From SZUA-430 sp034440355 (GTDB taxonomy: Bacteria > Pseudomonadota > Alphaproteobacteria > Micropepsales > Micropepsaceae), in the NCBI GenBank assembly GCA_034440355.1, contig JAWXBY010000054.1:1-64000 (forward strand): a stretch of DNA of 64,000 bases, read 5' to 3'. The position numbers and the translations under genes are program-made. Below, piece by piece: positions 18,141-26,315 of this stretch. Below the pieces are notes generated by a model. That model had not been told where the DNA came from. It searched no databases and was given only the letters and a program-made list of their open reading frames with translations. Numbering within the stretch: the stretch's first letter is position 1; every line of letters starts with the position of its first letter.

Positions 18141-18488
18141 GTGGACACAGACCGTGCCCGCAAACTCCGCCGTTCCATGACAGATGCTGAGCGGCGGCTT
18201 TGGAACGGCCTGCGCGACCGTCGGCTGGAAGGCCTGAAATTCCGCCGCCAACAACCGCTCGGTTCCTACTATGTCGATTTCTTCTGCTTCGAAGCGACGC
18301 TCGTCGTCGAAGCAGACGGACACCAACACTGGGACGAAGACGACAAATGGTACGACTATCACCGCACCAAATGGCTTGAGAGCGAAGGCTACCGCGTGAT
18401 CCGCTTCGACAACCGCACAATCCTGAAATATCCATCCGAAGTCTTCGCAACGATCGCCGCCGCAGCAAAAGAACGCCTCAAAGACTGA
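18141..18488 (+). CDS. DUF559 (Vsr/PD-(D/E)XK-like) endonuclease-domain protein
   Basis: A 115-residue product from a GTG start. It has the whole DUF559 pattern: ARKLRRSMTDAERRLWNGLRDRRLEGLKFRRQQPLGSYYVDFFCFEATLVVEADGHQH, with D in the YYVDF strand and E-x-D in VVEADG, then WLESEGYRVIRFDN. The fold is that of very-short-patch-repair-like nucleases; activity is predicted, not shown. It is bracketed by inverted repeat copies: copy A ends seven bases before the start and copy B begins 11 bases after the stop. That layout resembles a mobile cassette with terminal inverted repeats. Confidence 0.93.
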   Translation: MDTDRARKLRRSMTDAERRLWNGLRDRRLEGLKFRRQQPLGSYYVDFFCFEATLVVEADGHQHWDEDDKWYDYHRTKWLESEGYRVIRFDNRTILKYPSEVFATIAAAAKERLKD

Positions 18489-18499
18489 GCGCGCGAAGG

Positions 18500-18554
18500 C
18501 CCTCATCCGTCACGCCGCTACGCGGCGCGCCACCTTCTCCCCAAGGGAGAAGGG
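18500..18554 (-). repeat. Repeat copy B, inverted, downstream of the DUF559 gene
   Basis: The reverse complement reads CCCTTCTCCCTTGGGGAG at its start and GACGGATGAGGG at its end, matching copy A apart from the central stem-loop (CGCCGC-GTA-GCGGCG here). Copies A and B therefore form inverted ends around the gene. Confidence 0.92.
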
Positions 18555-18579
18555 CAACATCAGTTTTCAGTTAGCTTTA

Positions 18580-18637
18580 CCCTTCTCCCTTGGGGAGAAG
18601 GTGGATCGCCGCCAATGGGCGGCGAGACGGATGAGGG
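18580..18637 (+). repeat. Repeat copy C
   Basis: A third copy, in the same orientation as copy A and inverted to copy B, lies 25 bp after copy B. B and C together can fold into a large hairpin between the DUF559 gene and the convergent HxlR gene. The CCCTTCTCCCTTGGGGAGAA segment of copy C is identical in sequence to that of B when inverted. Confidence 0.92.
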
Positions 18638-18655
18638 ACGACACGCGCACCAACG

Positions 18656-19069
18656 CTAAGCCGCGCTCTCGTTCCGCGCATTCTCCGCATCATACAGCTG
18701 CTGCGCCTCATGAATGAGCATGCGATGTTCGATCGCCCATTGCGCCAGCGCATTCACCGGCACCAACAGCGTGCGCCCCAACTCCGTAAGTTCATATTCC
18801 ACCTTCGGTGGGATCGTCGCCTCCACCGTGCGCGTCACCAACCCGTCCCGCTCCAATCCGCGCAACGTCAGCGTAAGCATGCGCTGCGAAATGCCCTCCG
18901 TCGCACGGCGCAGTTCGCCGAAGCGCTTCGGTCCATCGCCCAGCATGCTAACGACCAGCACGCTCCACTTGTCGCCGACGCGGTTCAGCACCTCGCGCAC
19001 GGCGGGACAGGCGTTCGCGTCGTGCCCGGGGGGCGCCGCGGTGGTTCTCTCAGTGTGACTGGGTGACAT
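18656..19069 (-). CDS. HxlR family transcriptional regulator
   Basis: A winged-helix regulator of about 137 residues, taken from the ATG at 19069 (MSPSHTERTT); an ATG 12 codons upstream is possible. The HxlR pattern is complete: ACPAVREVLNRVGDKWSVLVVSMLGDGPKRFGELRRATEGISQRMLTLTLRGLERDGLVTRTVEATIPPKVEYELTELG, with the conserved Cys before the first helix that senses electrophiles or oxidants in several family members. It is divergent from the nitroreductase gene at 19187, with an inverted repeat between them, so it probably controls that gene and itself. Confidence 0.93.
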   Translation of the reverse strand: MSPSHTERTTAAPPGHDANACPAVREVLNRVGDKWSVLVVSMLGDGPKRFGELRRATEGISQRMLTLTLRGLERDGLVTRTVEATIPPKVEYELTELGRTLLVPVNALAQWAIEHRMLIHEAQQLYDAENARNESAA

Positions 19070-19114
19070 GAATGTGCCGTCTTGCGAGGTTCGTTCAGGC
19101 TCCAATATAGGGGT

Positions 19115-19131
19115 GGTTACACAAAATAACC
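19115..19131. promoter_or_regulatory. Inverted repeat in the HxlR/nitroreductase divergent promoter
   Basis: GGTTA, seven bases, TAACC lies midway between the two divergent starts. It is the best dyad in the 117-bp region and a candidate HxlR operator. Confidence 0.5.
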
Positions 19132-19186
19132 AGGGATCGATACGGAACCACAGTTACCGATAGTCCCTACCCTAGGAGCCCGCAAA

Positions 19187-19804
19187 ATGTCTCACACCGC
19201 CACCCTCCCTGCTAAATCGAAGCCGATCGCAAAGGACGCCGTAAACCAGCTCTTCCTCGAAGCCCGCACCCACGCCGCCTGGCGCCCCGAGCCCATCCCG
19301 CACGCGACGCTGGAAGAACTCTACCGCCTCACCCGCATGGCCCCGACCAGCGCCAACGCCTCGCCCGCGCGCTTCGTCTTCCTCGAAAGCAAAGAGGCGA
19401 CCGAACGCCTTGTCCCACTGCTCGCTCCGATGAACGTCGACAAAACCCGCTCAGCACCAGTGACCGTGCTCATCGCCTGGGACACGGAATTCCACGAACA
19501 GCTGCCGAAGCTGATGCCCTACGCCAACTTCCGCGACTACTTCCACGGCAACGACGCGCTGATCCACGAGACCGCCTTCCGCAATTCGTCGCTGCAAGGC
19601 GCGTACTTAATCATCGCCGCCCGCGCACTCGGCCTCGACGTCGGCGCGATGTCCGGCTTCGACGCCGACAAGGTCAACGCCGAGTTCTTCCCCGACGGAA
19701 AGTGGAAAGTGAACTTCATCGTCAACCTGGGCTACGGCGACCACGAAAAACTCTTCCCCCGCCAGCCGCGCCTCGAATTCGATGAAGCGGCCATAGTGCT
19801 CTAA
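19187..19804 (+). CDS. Malonic semialdehyde reductase-type nitroreductase (RutE/HadB-like)
   Basis: This 205-residue FMN-dependent nitroreductase-fold protein resembles RutE and HadB: DAVNQLFLEARTHAAWRPEPIPHATLEELYRLTRMAPTSANASPARFVFLES, then NSSLQGAYLIIAARALGLDVGAMSGFD and FIVNLGYGDHEKLFPRQPRLEFDE. The MAPTSANASP motif binds the FMN phosphate. No other rut genes are near, so a pyrimidine-degradation role is not supported; reduction of toxic aldehydes, quinones or nitro compounds under HxlR control fits better. A leader with TAGGAG lies before the ATG. Confidence 0.88.
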   Translation: MSHTATLPAKSKPIAKDAVNQLFLEARTHAAWRPEPIPHATLEELYRLTRMAPTSANASPARFVFLESKEATERLVPLLAPMNVDKTRSAPVTVLIAWDTEFHEQLPKLMPYANFRDYFHGNDALIHETAFRNSSLQGAYLIIAARALGLDVGAMSGFDADKVNAEFFPDGKWKVNFIVNLGYGDHEKLFPRQPRLEFDEAAIVL

Positions 19805-19889
19805 ACCACCGCACACGCATTTGTGAAAACCGGACGGCCCAACGGCTCGCGCGATCACCCGCGTGGGCCGTTGATTTTGCCGGTCCGAT

Positions 19890-19907
19890 TATGTAAGGCC
19901 TTACATA
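19890..19907. promoter_or_regulatory. Perfect 18-bp palindrome, probable MarR autoregulatory operator
   Basis: TATGTAAGGCCTTACATA ends two bases before the ATG of the MarR gene. A palindrome of this size is typical of MarR sites. No ribosome site is visible in the gap, so the transcript may be leaderless or start inside the palindrome. Confidence 0.75.
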
Positions 19908-19909
19908 TT

Positions 19910-20440
19910 ATGCGCGACTACGTCATCGATAAGGGATCGGCCGCCTTCGGGACGCGCCTGCGCCGTCTGTCCGAACGGATGGACCGCGACGTGCGCGAAC
20001 TCTATCGCCTCAACGACGTCGACTTCGAGCCCAGCTGGTTTCCCGTCTTCGTCGCCCTGTCCGACTTAGGCCCGATGAGCGTCGGCGACCTCGCCAACCG
20101 CATGCGCATCACCCACGCGGCAGTCAGCCAGATCCGGGCGAAGCTGCTGAAGGCGGGCCTCGTCCGCGTCCGGGCCGACACAGCCGATCAACGCCGCCAA
20201 ATGCTTCAGTTGACCGAGAAGGGCAGGGCCCTCGTCAACCGACTGCGCCCGCTCTGGGCCGCGATCACCCAAGCGACCGAACAGCTCTGCCGCGAAAGCG
20301 CGCCGCAGCTGATGACACAACTCACCGCCGTCGACAGAGCACTGGATCAACAATCGCTGCTCGACCGCGTCACCGACATCACCACGCGAAAGCCAAGACG
20401 GCCGCGCGCCAAGAAGGAAACAGCCGATGCTTCGTCCTAG
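19910..20440 (+). CDS. MarR family transcriptional regulator
   Basis: The product is 176 residues from ATG 19910 (MRDYVIDKG); the longer frame back to 19823 would run through the operator palindrome and was not used. Winged-helix features: LSDLGPMSVGDLANRMRITHAAVSQIRAKLLKAGLVRVRADTADQRRQMLQLTEKG, including the DxRxxxxxLTxxG wing. The C-terminus ends in a Lys/Arg-rich tail (RKPRRPRAKK). It overlaps the start of the S41 peptidase gene by 14 bases, so the pair is an operon and the regulator probably controls both. Confidence 0.9.
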   Translation: MRDYVIDKGSAAFGTRLRRLSERMDRDVRELYRLNDVDFEPSWFPVFVALSDLGPMSVGDLANRMRITHAAVSQIRAKLLKAGLVRVRADTADQRRQMLQLTEKGRALVNRLRPLWAAITQATEQLCRESAPQLMTQLTAVDRALDQQSLLDRVTDITTRKPRRPRAKKETADASS

Positions 20441-21728
20441 CCTGATCGCCGCCGTCGCGTTGGCGCTCGCCGCCTCAGCCATCGCGGCCCCACAGCAGCT
20501 CACGCGCGACCAAGCGAACGCCGCCGTGCAGGAGGTCATCCGCCTTGTGGAAGCGCACTACGTCTTCCCCGAAAAGCGCGCGGCCATCGCCGGCGCGCTG
20601 AAGAACTCGCGCGACACCGGCCGCTACGACGTGGCGAGACCGCAAGACCTCGCCGAACGCGTGACCGCGGATCTGCTTGCCGCCAGCAACGACGGCCACC
20701 TCAATTTCAACTTCGATCCCGATCAGTTCCAAGACATCCAGCGGCCGCGCCGTGGCCCGGAGCCGTCACCGTTTTCCGCCGAGAACCAGCGCCGCCGCAA
20801 CGACGGCTACGAGGAAATGCGCGTGCTGCCCGGCAACGTGCGCTACGTTCGCGTCACAGCGTTCATGTGGTCGGAACAAACCCCACGCATCGTCGACGTC
20901 GCCGCACGCTTCCTCGCCGACGGCGACGCCATCGTCGTGGACCTGCGCGGTAACGGCGGCGGCCATGCCGAGGCGGTCCAACGCCTCATCAGCTACTTCT
21001 TCCCGCGCGGCGGCCAGGAGCTGATCCGCTTTCACGACGGCCTCAGCGGTAAGACCAACGTCAACCACGTGCTTGCTGATCTGCCGAGCCCCCGCCTCGC
21101 CGGCAAACCGCTCTACGTCCTCATCGACGGCGGCGCCGCCTCGGCCGCTGAGGAATTCGCCTATCACATCCAGCAATTCAAACTCGGCACGCTTGTCGGG
21201 AAGACAACCGCCGGCGCCGCGAACAACAATCAGCTCTATCCCGTGCCGCCGTTCTTCGTCGCCAGCATCTCCGTCGGCCGTCCGGAGCATCCGGTCAGCC
21301 GCACGAATTGGGAAGGCAAAGGCGTCGCACCCGCCGTCGAGACGCCGTCGCCTGCCGCACTCGATCAAGCGCATATGCTGGCGCTGCAAACGCTCGCCGC
21401 CCGCGCAAGTCCGCAGAACCGCCGCGACTACGAGTGGGACATCGCGGGCCTACAGGCAAAGCTGCGGCCGGTCACCCTGCCGCCCGCCGCACTCGACGCC
21501 TACGTCGGCACCTACGGCATCCGCCGCATCTGGCGCGAAGGCGCAACGCTGATGTTCCAGCGCGAGCAACGCGACCCGACGGCCATGATCCCGATAGGCA
21601 ACGATCTCTTCGGCCTCGCCCATTCGCCCAACGTGCGCGTTCAATTTCGCCGCGCAGGCGGCCGAGTCATCGGCTTCGACCAAATCACCAAGGACGGGAT
21701 TTTAGGCTCAAGCGATCGAACAGGCTGA
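20427..21728 (+). CDS. Secreted S41 family (C-terminal processing) peptidase
   Basis: A 433-residue exported protein with a signal peptide (MLRPSLIAAVALALAASAIA) and a good AAGGAAAC site. The N-terminal helical lid (NAAVQEVIRLVEAHYVFPEKRAAIAGAL) and the core strands (VRYVRVTAFMW, DAIVVDLRGNGGG) fit the retinol-binding/tail-protease fold. The candidate nucleophile is S239 in DGGAASAAEEFAY, followed by LVGKTTAGAANN. A PDZ domain is absent. A C-terminal extension (about 340-430) has no recognised domain. Expected role: periplasmic protein or peptide turnover. It is co-transcribed with the MarR gene. Confidence 0.88.
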   Translation: MLRPSLIAAVALALAASAIAAPQQLTRDQANAAVQEVIRLVEAHYVFPEKRAAIAGALKNSRDTGRYDVARPQDLAERVTADLLAASNDGHLNFNFDPDQFQDIQRPRRGPEPSPFSAENQRRRNDGYEEMRVLPGNVRYVRVTAFMWSEQTPRIVDVAARFLADGDAIVVDLRGNGGGHAEAVQRLISYFFPRGGQELIRFHDGLSGKTNVNHVLADLPSPRLAGKPLYVLIDGGAASAAEEFAYHIQQFKLGTLVGKTTAGAANNNQLYPVPPFFVASISVGRPEHPVSRTNWEGKGVAPAVETPSPAALDQAHMLALQTLAARASPQNRRDYEWDIAGLQAKLRPVTLPPAALDAYVGTYGIRRIWREGATLMFQREQRDPTAMIPIGNDLFGLAHSPNVRVQFRRAGGRVIGFDQITKDGILGSSDRTG

Positions 21729-21737
21729 TGCGCCGCT

Positions 21738-22265
21738 CTATTCCCGCGCGCGTTCAATCGCCGCGGTGATCAGCGCGCCGGCTTCCTCCGGATCCAGCCA
21801 GCGCACGATCGTCACCCACTTGCCCTTCTCCAGATCCTTGTAGTGCTGGAAGAAGTGCGCGATCTGCTCGGTGAGGATCGGCGGCAGGTCCTTGAAAGAG
21901 GCCACGCCGCTGTAGAACGGATGCAGCTTGTCGACCGGCACGGCGACGATCTTCTCGTCCGGTCCCGCTTCGTCCTGCATCAAAAGCGCGCCGACCGGCC
22001 GGCAGCGGATCACGGCGCCCGGCACAACCGGCACCTGTCCGACGACCAACACGTCGCAAGGATCGCCGTCGCCCGACAGCGTGTTCGGGATGAAGCCGTA
22101 GTTGCCGGGATAGAACATCGCCGTATGCAAGAACCGGTCGACGAACATCGCCCCCGACGCCTTGTCGAGTTCGTACTTCACCGGCTCGCCGCCCTGCGGA
22201 ATCTCGATGACGACGTTGATGTCGTGCGGAGGGTTGTGCCCCGCCGAAATTTTGCTGATATCCAT
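21738..22265 (-). CDS. ppa: Inorganic pyrophosphatase
   Basis: This 175-residue soluble family I enzyme hydrolyses diphosphate to drive biosynthesis. The start is ATG 22265 with GGAG seven bases upstream; the frame continues upstream without conserved sequence. Motifs: DINVVIEIPQGGEPVKYELDKASG, FYPGNYGFIPNTLSGDGDPCDVLVV with the metal-binding Asp residues (signature DGDPCDVLV), and DKLHPFYSGVASFKDLPP. It converges on the S41 gene with nine bases between stops. Confidence 0.97.
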   Translation of the reverse strand: MDISKISAGHNPPHDINVVIEIPQGGEPVKYELDKASGAMFVDRFLHTAMFYPGNYGFIPNTLSGDGDPCDVLVVGQVPVVPGAVIRCRPVGALLMQDEAGPDEKIVAVPVDKLHPFYSGVASFKDLPPILTEQIAHFFQHYKDLEKGKWVTIVRWLDPEEAGALITAAIERARE

Positions 22266-22386
22266 GCATCGCTCCGCGCAAGAGTGCCGCACCATACACG
22301 TCGCGCCACTTTGGCGAGAGGGCGGACCTTGTGCGCGCCATCCGCGCCGTCTACTGCTCGGCCAACCAAGGCGAACGAGAGCGCGC

Positions 22387-23088
22387 GTGAACAACCAACT
22401 CGACGGTCTCAAGACGCGCATCCAAGCGTTGCGCGCCAAGACGATCGACAACGGCTGCACGGAAGACGAGGCCCTATCCGCCGCCGCGAAGGTGGCCGAA
22501 CTGCTCGACCGCTACGACCTATCGCTCAGCGACATCGAACTGCGCGAAGCCCCGTGCGAGCAACGCGCCTATGAAACCAACCGCAAGAAGCGCATCCCTC
22601 TCGAAGGCTGCATCGGCGCCATCGCGCACTTCTGCGACTGCCGCGTCTGGCGCGAAAAGAACGCAGCCGGCGAAGCGCGCTACATCTTCTTCGGCCTGCG
22701 CTCCGACATCGAGGTCGCGCACTACCTGGCCGAATTGATCGACGGCGCGGTGAGAGCCGAACTCGGCCGCTACAAAACGACACCCGCCTACGCCAAATTC
22801 CGCCACAACGAGCGCCACCTCGCCAACGCCTCGTTCGCACTGGGCATGGTCTCCTCCATCGCCGACAAGCTGACGGCGATGAAAGAAAAGCGCGACCACG
22901 CGAACGAAGAAACCGGCCGCGCGCTGGTCGTCGTCAAGACAGCCGTCGTCGACACGGAACTCGAGAAGCTCAACCTGAACCTGCGCTCGCGCCGCGGCTC
23001 AAGCCGCATGGTCTCAATGGACGCCTACGACGCCGGCGGCGCAGCAGGCGCGTCTCTATCCATCAACCCCGCCATCAAGCGCGCCTAA
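22387..23088 (+). CDS. DUF2786 domain protein
   Basis: The product is 233 residues from GTG 22387, with GAG upstream; the frame extends to 22162 but the extra part overlaps ppa. The N-terminal DUF2786 domain (LKTRIQALRAKTIDNGCTEDEALSAAAKVAELLDRYDLSLSDIEL, about residues 5-52) is a small helical module found in phage and chromosomal proteins. A mixed domain follows (CIGAIAHFCDCRVWREKN...YIFFGLRSDIEVAHYLAELI) and a C-terminal basic and Gly/Ala tail. Role unknown, possibly nucleic-acid linked. Its stop overlaps the convergent neighbour (shared CTAA). Confidence 0.85.
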   Translation: MNNQLDGLKTRIQALRAKTIDNGCTEDEALSAAAKVAELLDRYDLSLSDIELREAPCEQRAYETNRKKRIPLEGCIGAIAHFCDCRVWREKNAAGEARYIFFGLRSDIEVAHYLAELIDGAVRAELGRYKTTPAYAKFRHNERHLANASFALGMVSSIADKLTAMKEKRDHANEETGRALVVVKTAVVDTELEKLNLNLRSRRGSSRMVSMDAYDAGGAAGASLSINPAIKRA

Positions 23089-23717
23089 GCCGCCTGATAC
23101 GACCGCTTCGACCGGCCCGCGATCAGCCGAAGCGCCATCACAGCGAACAACACGCCGACGAACGGCCAGTAATACGTGTCGTAAATCGCGCGTCGTCCCT
23201 CCGAGATGAGAAACACGAACCAGATGTAATACGCGCCCGTCGTGTGCAACTTCTGCCACGCCCAAGGCCCCAGCAGCGCTGCCGTCCAATCGAACGACGT
23301 CGCCGCCATCAGCGCGATAAACACATAAGCCGCGCCGCCGAACACGAACATCACCGTCGTCGCGTGCTCCGCAAACGCTGGGGGATCCATCGTCGCAAAC
23401 GCATAAAGCCCGATCGCGTGCAGGAAGTGCGAGTAGGCGAACGACACGCCGATATACCGCCGGTTCGCAAGCAGCCACCGCGTCAATCCAAATGGCGCCA
23501 ACCCGTGCAGTGACGACGCCGCGAACGCCGTGCAAAAGAGCGCGAGGGATGTCTGCGCCGTCGTTCGCACGACGACCCGCACGCCCTCAATTCGGAAATC
23601 ATGCTGTGCTGCCAGGACGACGCACATGAGGGTCAGCGCCAACGCGATAAGGCCGAACAAAGGCCATCCGCCAAACGTGGTCGGCCGCGCCGCACCGATG
23701 GATTGAGCGTTCGCCAT
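23085..23717 (-). CDS. YedZ/MsrQ-like ferric reductase-type heme membrane protein
   Basis: A 210-residue protein with about six membrane helices. Conserved positions of the ferric-reductase-like domain are visible: His in SSLHGLAPF, RRYIGVSFAYSHFLHAIGLY (two His), and WAWQKLHTTGAYYIWFVFLI. These His residues probably bind heme b. In MsrPQ the quinol-linked MsrQ feeds a periplasmic molybdenum reductase, but no msrP is adjacent, so the partner is unknown. It is divergent from the TetR gene at 23826, with an imperfect palindrome between them. Confidence 0.8.
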   Translation of the reverse strand: MANAQSIGAARPTTFGGWPLFGLIALALTLMCVVLAAQHDFRIEGVRVVVRTTAQTSLALFCTAFAASSLHGLAPFGLTRWLLANRRYIGVSFAYSHFLHAIGLYAFATMDPPAFAEHATTVMFVFGGAAYVFIALMAATSFDWTAALLGPWAWQKLHTTGAYYIWFVFLISEGRRAIYDTYYWPFVGVLFAVMALRLIAGRSKRSYQAA

Positions 23718-23733
23718 CCTGAGTCTCCCTTAA

Positions 23734-23750
23734 TGTAAGCACTGAATACA
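23734..23750. promoter_or_regulatory. Imperfect dyad in the YedZ-like/TetR divergent promoter
   Basis: TGTAAGCACTGAATACA (TGTA...TACA ends, 6 of 8 arm positions symmetric) lies just upstream of the membrane-protein gene. Size and place fit a TetR operator. Confidence 0.4.
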
Positions 23751-23825
23751 TCAAGGAAGGACAAAAGTAATCACCGATCACATAGGATGACGCCAACGTG
23801 ATCGCTGTGCTAAGGCCTTGACCAC

Positions 23826-24488
23826 ATGACAGCTAACCCCCGCCGCACGCCAAAATCCCGCTCGCGCAAAGCCGCGCCCCGCGACAGCTACCACCACGGC
23901 AATCTGCGCAACGCGCTGATGACCGCGACTTTGGAGTTGCTGGAAGAGGGCGGCCCCGACGCCGTCTCCGTCCGCGAAGCGGCCAAGCGGGCAGGGGTCT
24001 CCGCAGGCGCCCCATTCCGCCACTTCCCGACCCGCACCGCGCTGATGACAGCGGTCGCGGAAGAAGCGACAACCCGCCTCAAAACCGAAATCGCGACCGC
24101 CGTCGCGGCCGTCGCCAAAGCCGACCCGCTCACCCGCTTCCGCGCCTTCGGCACCGGCTACTTCCGCTGGGTCAACCGCAACAAGGCGATGTTCCTGGTC
24201 GTCTCAACCCGCAGTCTCATCGACTACGACGCCTCGGAAACCCTAGGCCGCGACAACGACGACCTACGCGCACAGATGGACGCGCTGCTGCAAGAAGCTG
24301 CCGACAAAGGCCTGCTGCGAAAGTCTGCCGTGAGCGCACCGGTGAAACTGGCTGCACGCGCGCTCGTCTACGGCCTCGCCCGCATGCTGATCGACGGCCA
24401 CCTCCGCGACTGGAAGAAGCCGACCGAAAAGCCGGAGGTGGCAATGAACACCGCCCTCGACCTGTTCATTGAGAGCTTGCGGGCGTGA
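23826..24488 (+). CDS. TetR/AcrR family regulator
   Basis: A 220-residue regulator. A basic N-terminus leads into the HTH at about residues 22-68 (YHHGNLRNALMTATLELLEEGGPDAVSVREAAKRAGVSAGAPFRHFPTRTALMTAVAEEA), matching the subgroup that starts YHHGNLR and carries a WHG-type ligand domain. The C-terminal helices (about 90-215) hold the ligand pocket. It is divergent from the heme membrane protein gene and 18 bp from the convergent ligase gene, so the membrane protein is its likely target. Confidence 0.93.
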   Translation: MTANPRRTPKSRSRKAAPRDSYHHGNLRNALMTATLELLEEGGPDAVSVREAAKRAGVSAGAPFRHFPTRTALMTAVAEEATTRLKTEIATAVAAVAKADPLTRFRAFGTGYFRWVNRNKAMFLVVSTRSLIDYDASETLGRDNDDLRAQMDALLQEAADKGLLRKSAVSAPVKLAARALVYGLARMLIDGHLRDWKKPTEKPEVAMNTALDLFIESLRA

Positions 24489-24506
24489 GTGGGGCGGACG
24501 CTGCGA

Positions 24507-26114
24507 CTACTCCGCCGCCTTCGCGTCAAGCGCAGCAACACGCTCCACCGCAACCTTCGTCACGCTGCCGTAGTCCGTCTTGCCCGTGCCCAGCACCGGC
24601 ACCTGATCGACGTGAATAATCTTCCGCGGCACGGCCAACTCCGGCACGCCGTGGTTCTGCGCCCACGCGACGATCTCGCCGCGGTTCGCTTCCTTCGCCG
24701 ACGTGACCAGCACGATCTGCTCGCCCTTGCGCCCATCCGGCATTGCGACGGCGGCGTGCATGCTGTCCGGCCAGATCGCCGACGCGCAGTTTTCGACCAC
24801 CGCCAGCGACACCATCTCGCCGCCGATCTTCGCAAATCGCTTCACGCGCCCGCGGATGGCGATGAAGCCTTCGTCGTCGATGGCGACCACATCGCCAGTA
24901 TCGTGCCAGCCACCTTCCAGCGTATGCAGCACGCCCGGCTGATCCGGCTTCAGGTAGCCCTTCATCACGTTCGGCCCGCGCACGAAGAGGCGTCCCGCAT
25001 TCGGGATGCCTTCGACCGGCTCAAGCCGCGTTTCCATACCGGCCATGATCTTGCCGACCGAACCGAGACGGTTAGCTCCCGGCTGGTTCGCAGCGACGAC
25101 AGGCGCCGCCTCCGTGACACCGTAGCCTTCGAGGATCTCCATATTGCACCGGCGGCGCAGCAACTGCCGCGTCTCGTCGCGCACGCGCTCGGCGCCGCAA
25201 ACAGCTAAGCGCAACGACGCCAAGTCGCCCTCATCGCTGGCCCGCGCATACTGCGAAATGAACGTGTCGGTCGCGAGCAAGATCGTCGCCTTCGTCCGGC
25301 GAATCCGCTTCGTGATCTCCTTCACCTGCAGCGGCGAGGGATGGCACACGGCCTTCACGCCGATCATCAAAGGCAAAATGGCCCCGACGGTCAGTCCAAA
25401 GCAGTGGAACGTCGGCAGCGGGTTAAACAGCACGTCCTGACCCGGATAGAGGTCGATATGCGCCCGCACCTGCTCGACGTTGGCCAAAATATTCTGGTGG
25501 CTAAGTACGACACCCTTCGGGTCGCCCTCGGTCCCCGACGTGAAAAGGACGACCGCCGTCTCCTGGTGATTCGGCCACGCCTTCAACGCCCAATGCGGAA
25601 TATACGACCCGACGACCGCCGCGATTTTATCGACCAGCGACAGGTTCTCGCGCACGTCTTCAAGGTAGACGATCTTCGCGACCGTCGACAGTTCTTCGAT
25701 CAACTCCTCAAGCTTCGCGATCTCGACGAACTTTTTCGCCGTCGCGATCACCTTGATCTCGCCCGCCGCGCACGCCGCCTTCAGGTTCCGCGCGCCGGAG
25801 GTGAAGTTCAACATCGCCGGCACACGGCCGAACGCGTGAATCGCAAAGAAAGCCAACACCGCGCCGACGCCCGTCGGCAGCATGATGCCGACCTTTTCCT
25901 TCGCCTTCGCGTGCTTGCGCATCGCGCTGCCCAGCGCGAACGACGCCCGCACGATCTCGTCATACGACAGCTGACGATCGTCAGCGTCCCACAGCGCAAT
26001 GGTCTTGCCCCCGAAACGCTTACGCGCCTCGAGGAGGGCCGACATGAGGGAACGTTGCGTCCGCTTGATATCGAACGGCACGCGCGTTGAGGCCTGAGCA
26101 GCAGGCAGCGACAC
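24507..26114 (-). CDS. AMP-binding acyl-CoA/acyl-ACP synthetase
   Basis: A 535-residue member of the ANL superfamily that adenylates a fatty or other carboxylic acid. The start is placed at GTG 26114, eight bases after GGGAGG; a TTG two codons earlier is too close to it. Motifs: ATP P-loop VVLFTSGTEGDPKGVVLSH (about 189-207), GYGVTEAAPVVAANQPG, WHDTGDVVAIDDEGFIAIRGRVKRFAKIGGEMVS, and the catalytic Lys region LGTGKTDY near the C-terminus. The sequence resembles the ligase half of Aas (acyl-ACP synthetase), as suggested by LNFTSGARNLKAACAAGEIKVI and NPLPTFHCFGLTVG. It may recycle fatty acids to acyl-ACP; no acyltransferase domain is attached. Confidence 0.9.
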   Translation of the reverse strand: MSLPAAQASTRVPFDIKRTQRSLMSALLEARKRFGGKTIALWDADDRQLSYDEIVRASFALGSAMRKHAKAKEKVGIMLPTGVGAVLAFFAIHAFGRVPAMLNFTSGARNLKAACAAGEIKVIATAKKFVEIAKLEELIEELSTVAKIVYLEDVRENLSLVDKIAAVVGSYIPHWALKAWPNHQETAVVLFTSGTEGDPKGVVLSHQNILANVEQVRAHIDLYPGQDVLFNPLPTFHCFGLTVGAILPLMIGVKAVCHPSPLQVKEITKRIRRTKATILLATDTFISQYARASDEGDLASLRLAVCGAERVRDETRQLLRRRCNMEILEGYGVTEAAPVVAANQPGANRLGSVGKIMAGMETRLEPVEGIPNAGRLFVRGPNVMKGYLKPDQPGVLHTLEGGWHDTGDVVAIDDEGFIAIRGRVKRFAKIGGEMVSLAVVENCASAIWPDSMHAAVAMPDGRKGEQIVLVTSAKEANRGEIVAWAQNHGVPELAVPRKIIHVDQVPVLGTGKTDYGSVTKVAVERVAALDAKAAE

Positions 26115-26315
26115 GACCAAGTCCTCCCAAGTGATGCGGCTTTAAGCCGCTCACAATTTGTTTCAGATAGGGTAACACCAGTGATCCCTCAAGCAAGCGC
26201 TTGGTTATCACCGCTGAAATAACAACGGAATCAGCCACTTGAATTTCAGGGGATGGTACGGGGCCGTGCTTAGCATCCGGTGTGATTCCCGCTCGTTCAC
26301 GCTATATCTGTGACC

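Noticed and set aside
19187..19804. Assignment of the nitroreductase as RutE of pyrimidine degradation
   Set aside because: No other rut gene is near, and HxlR control fits a stress role better.
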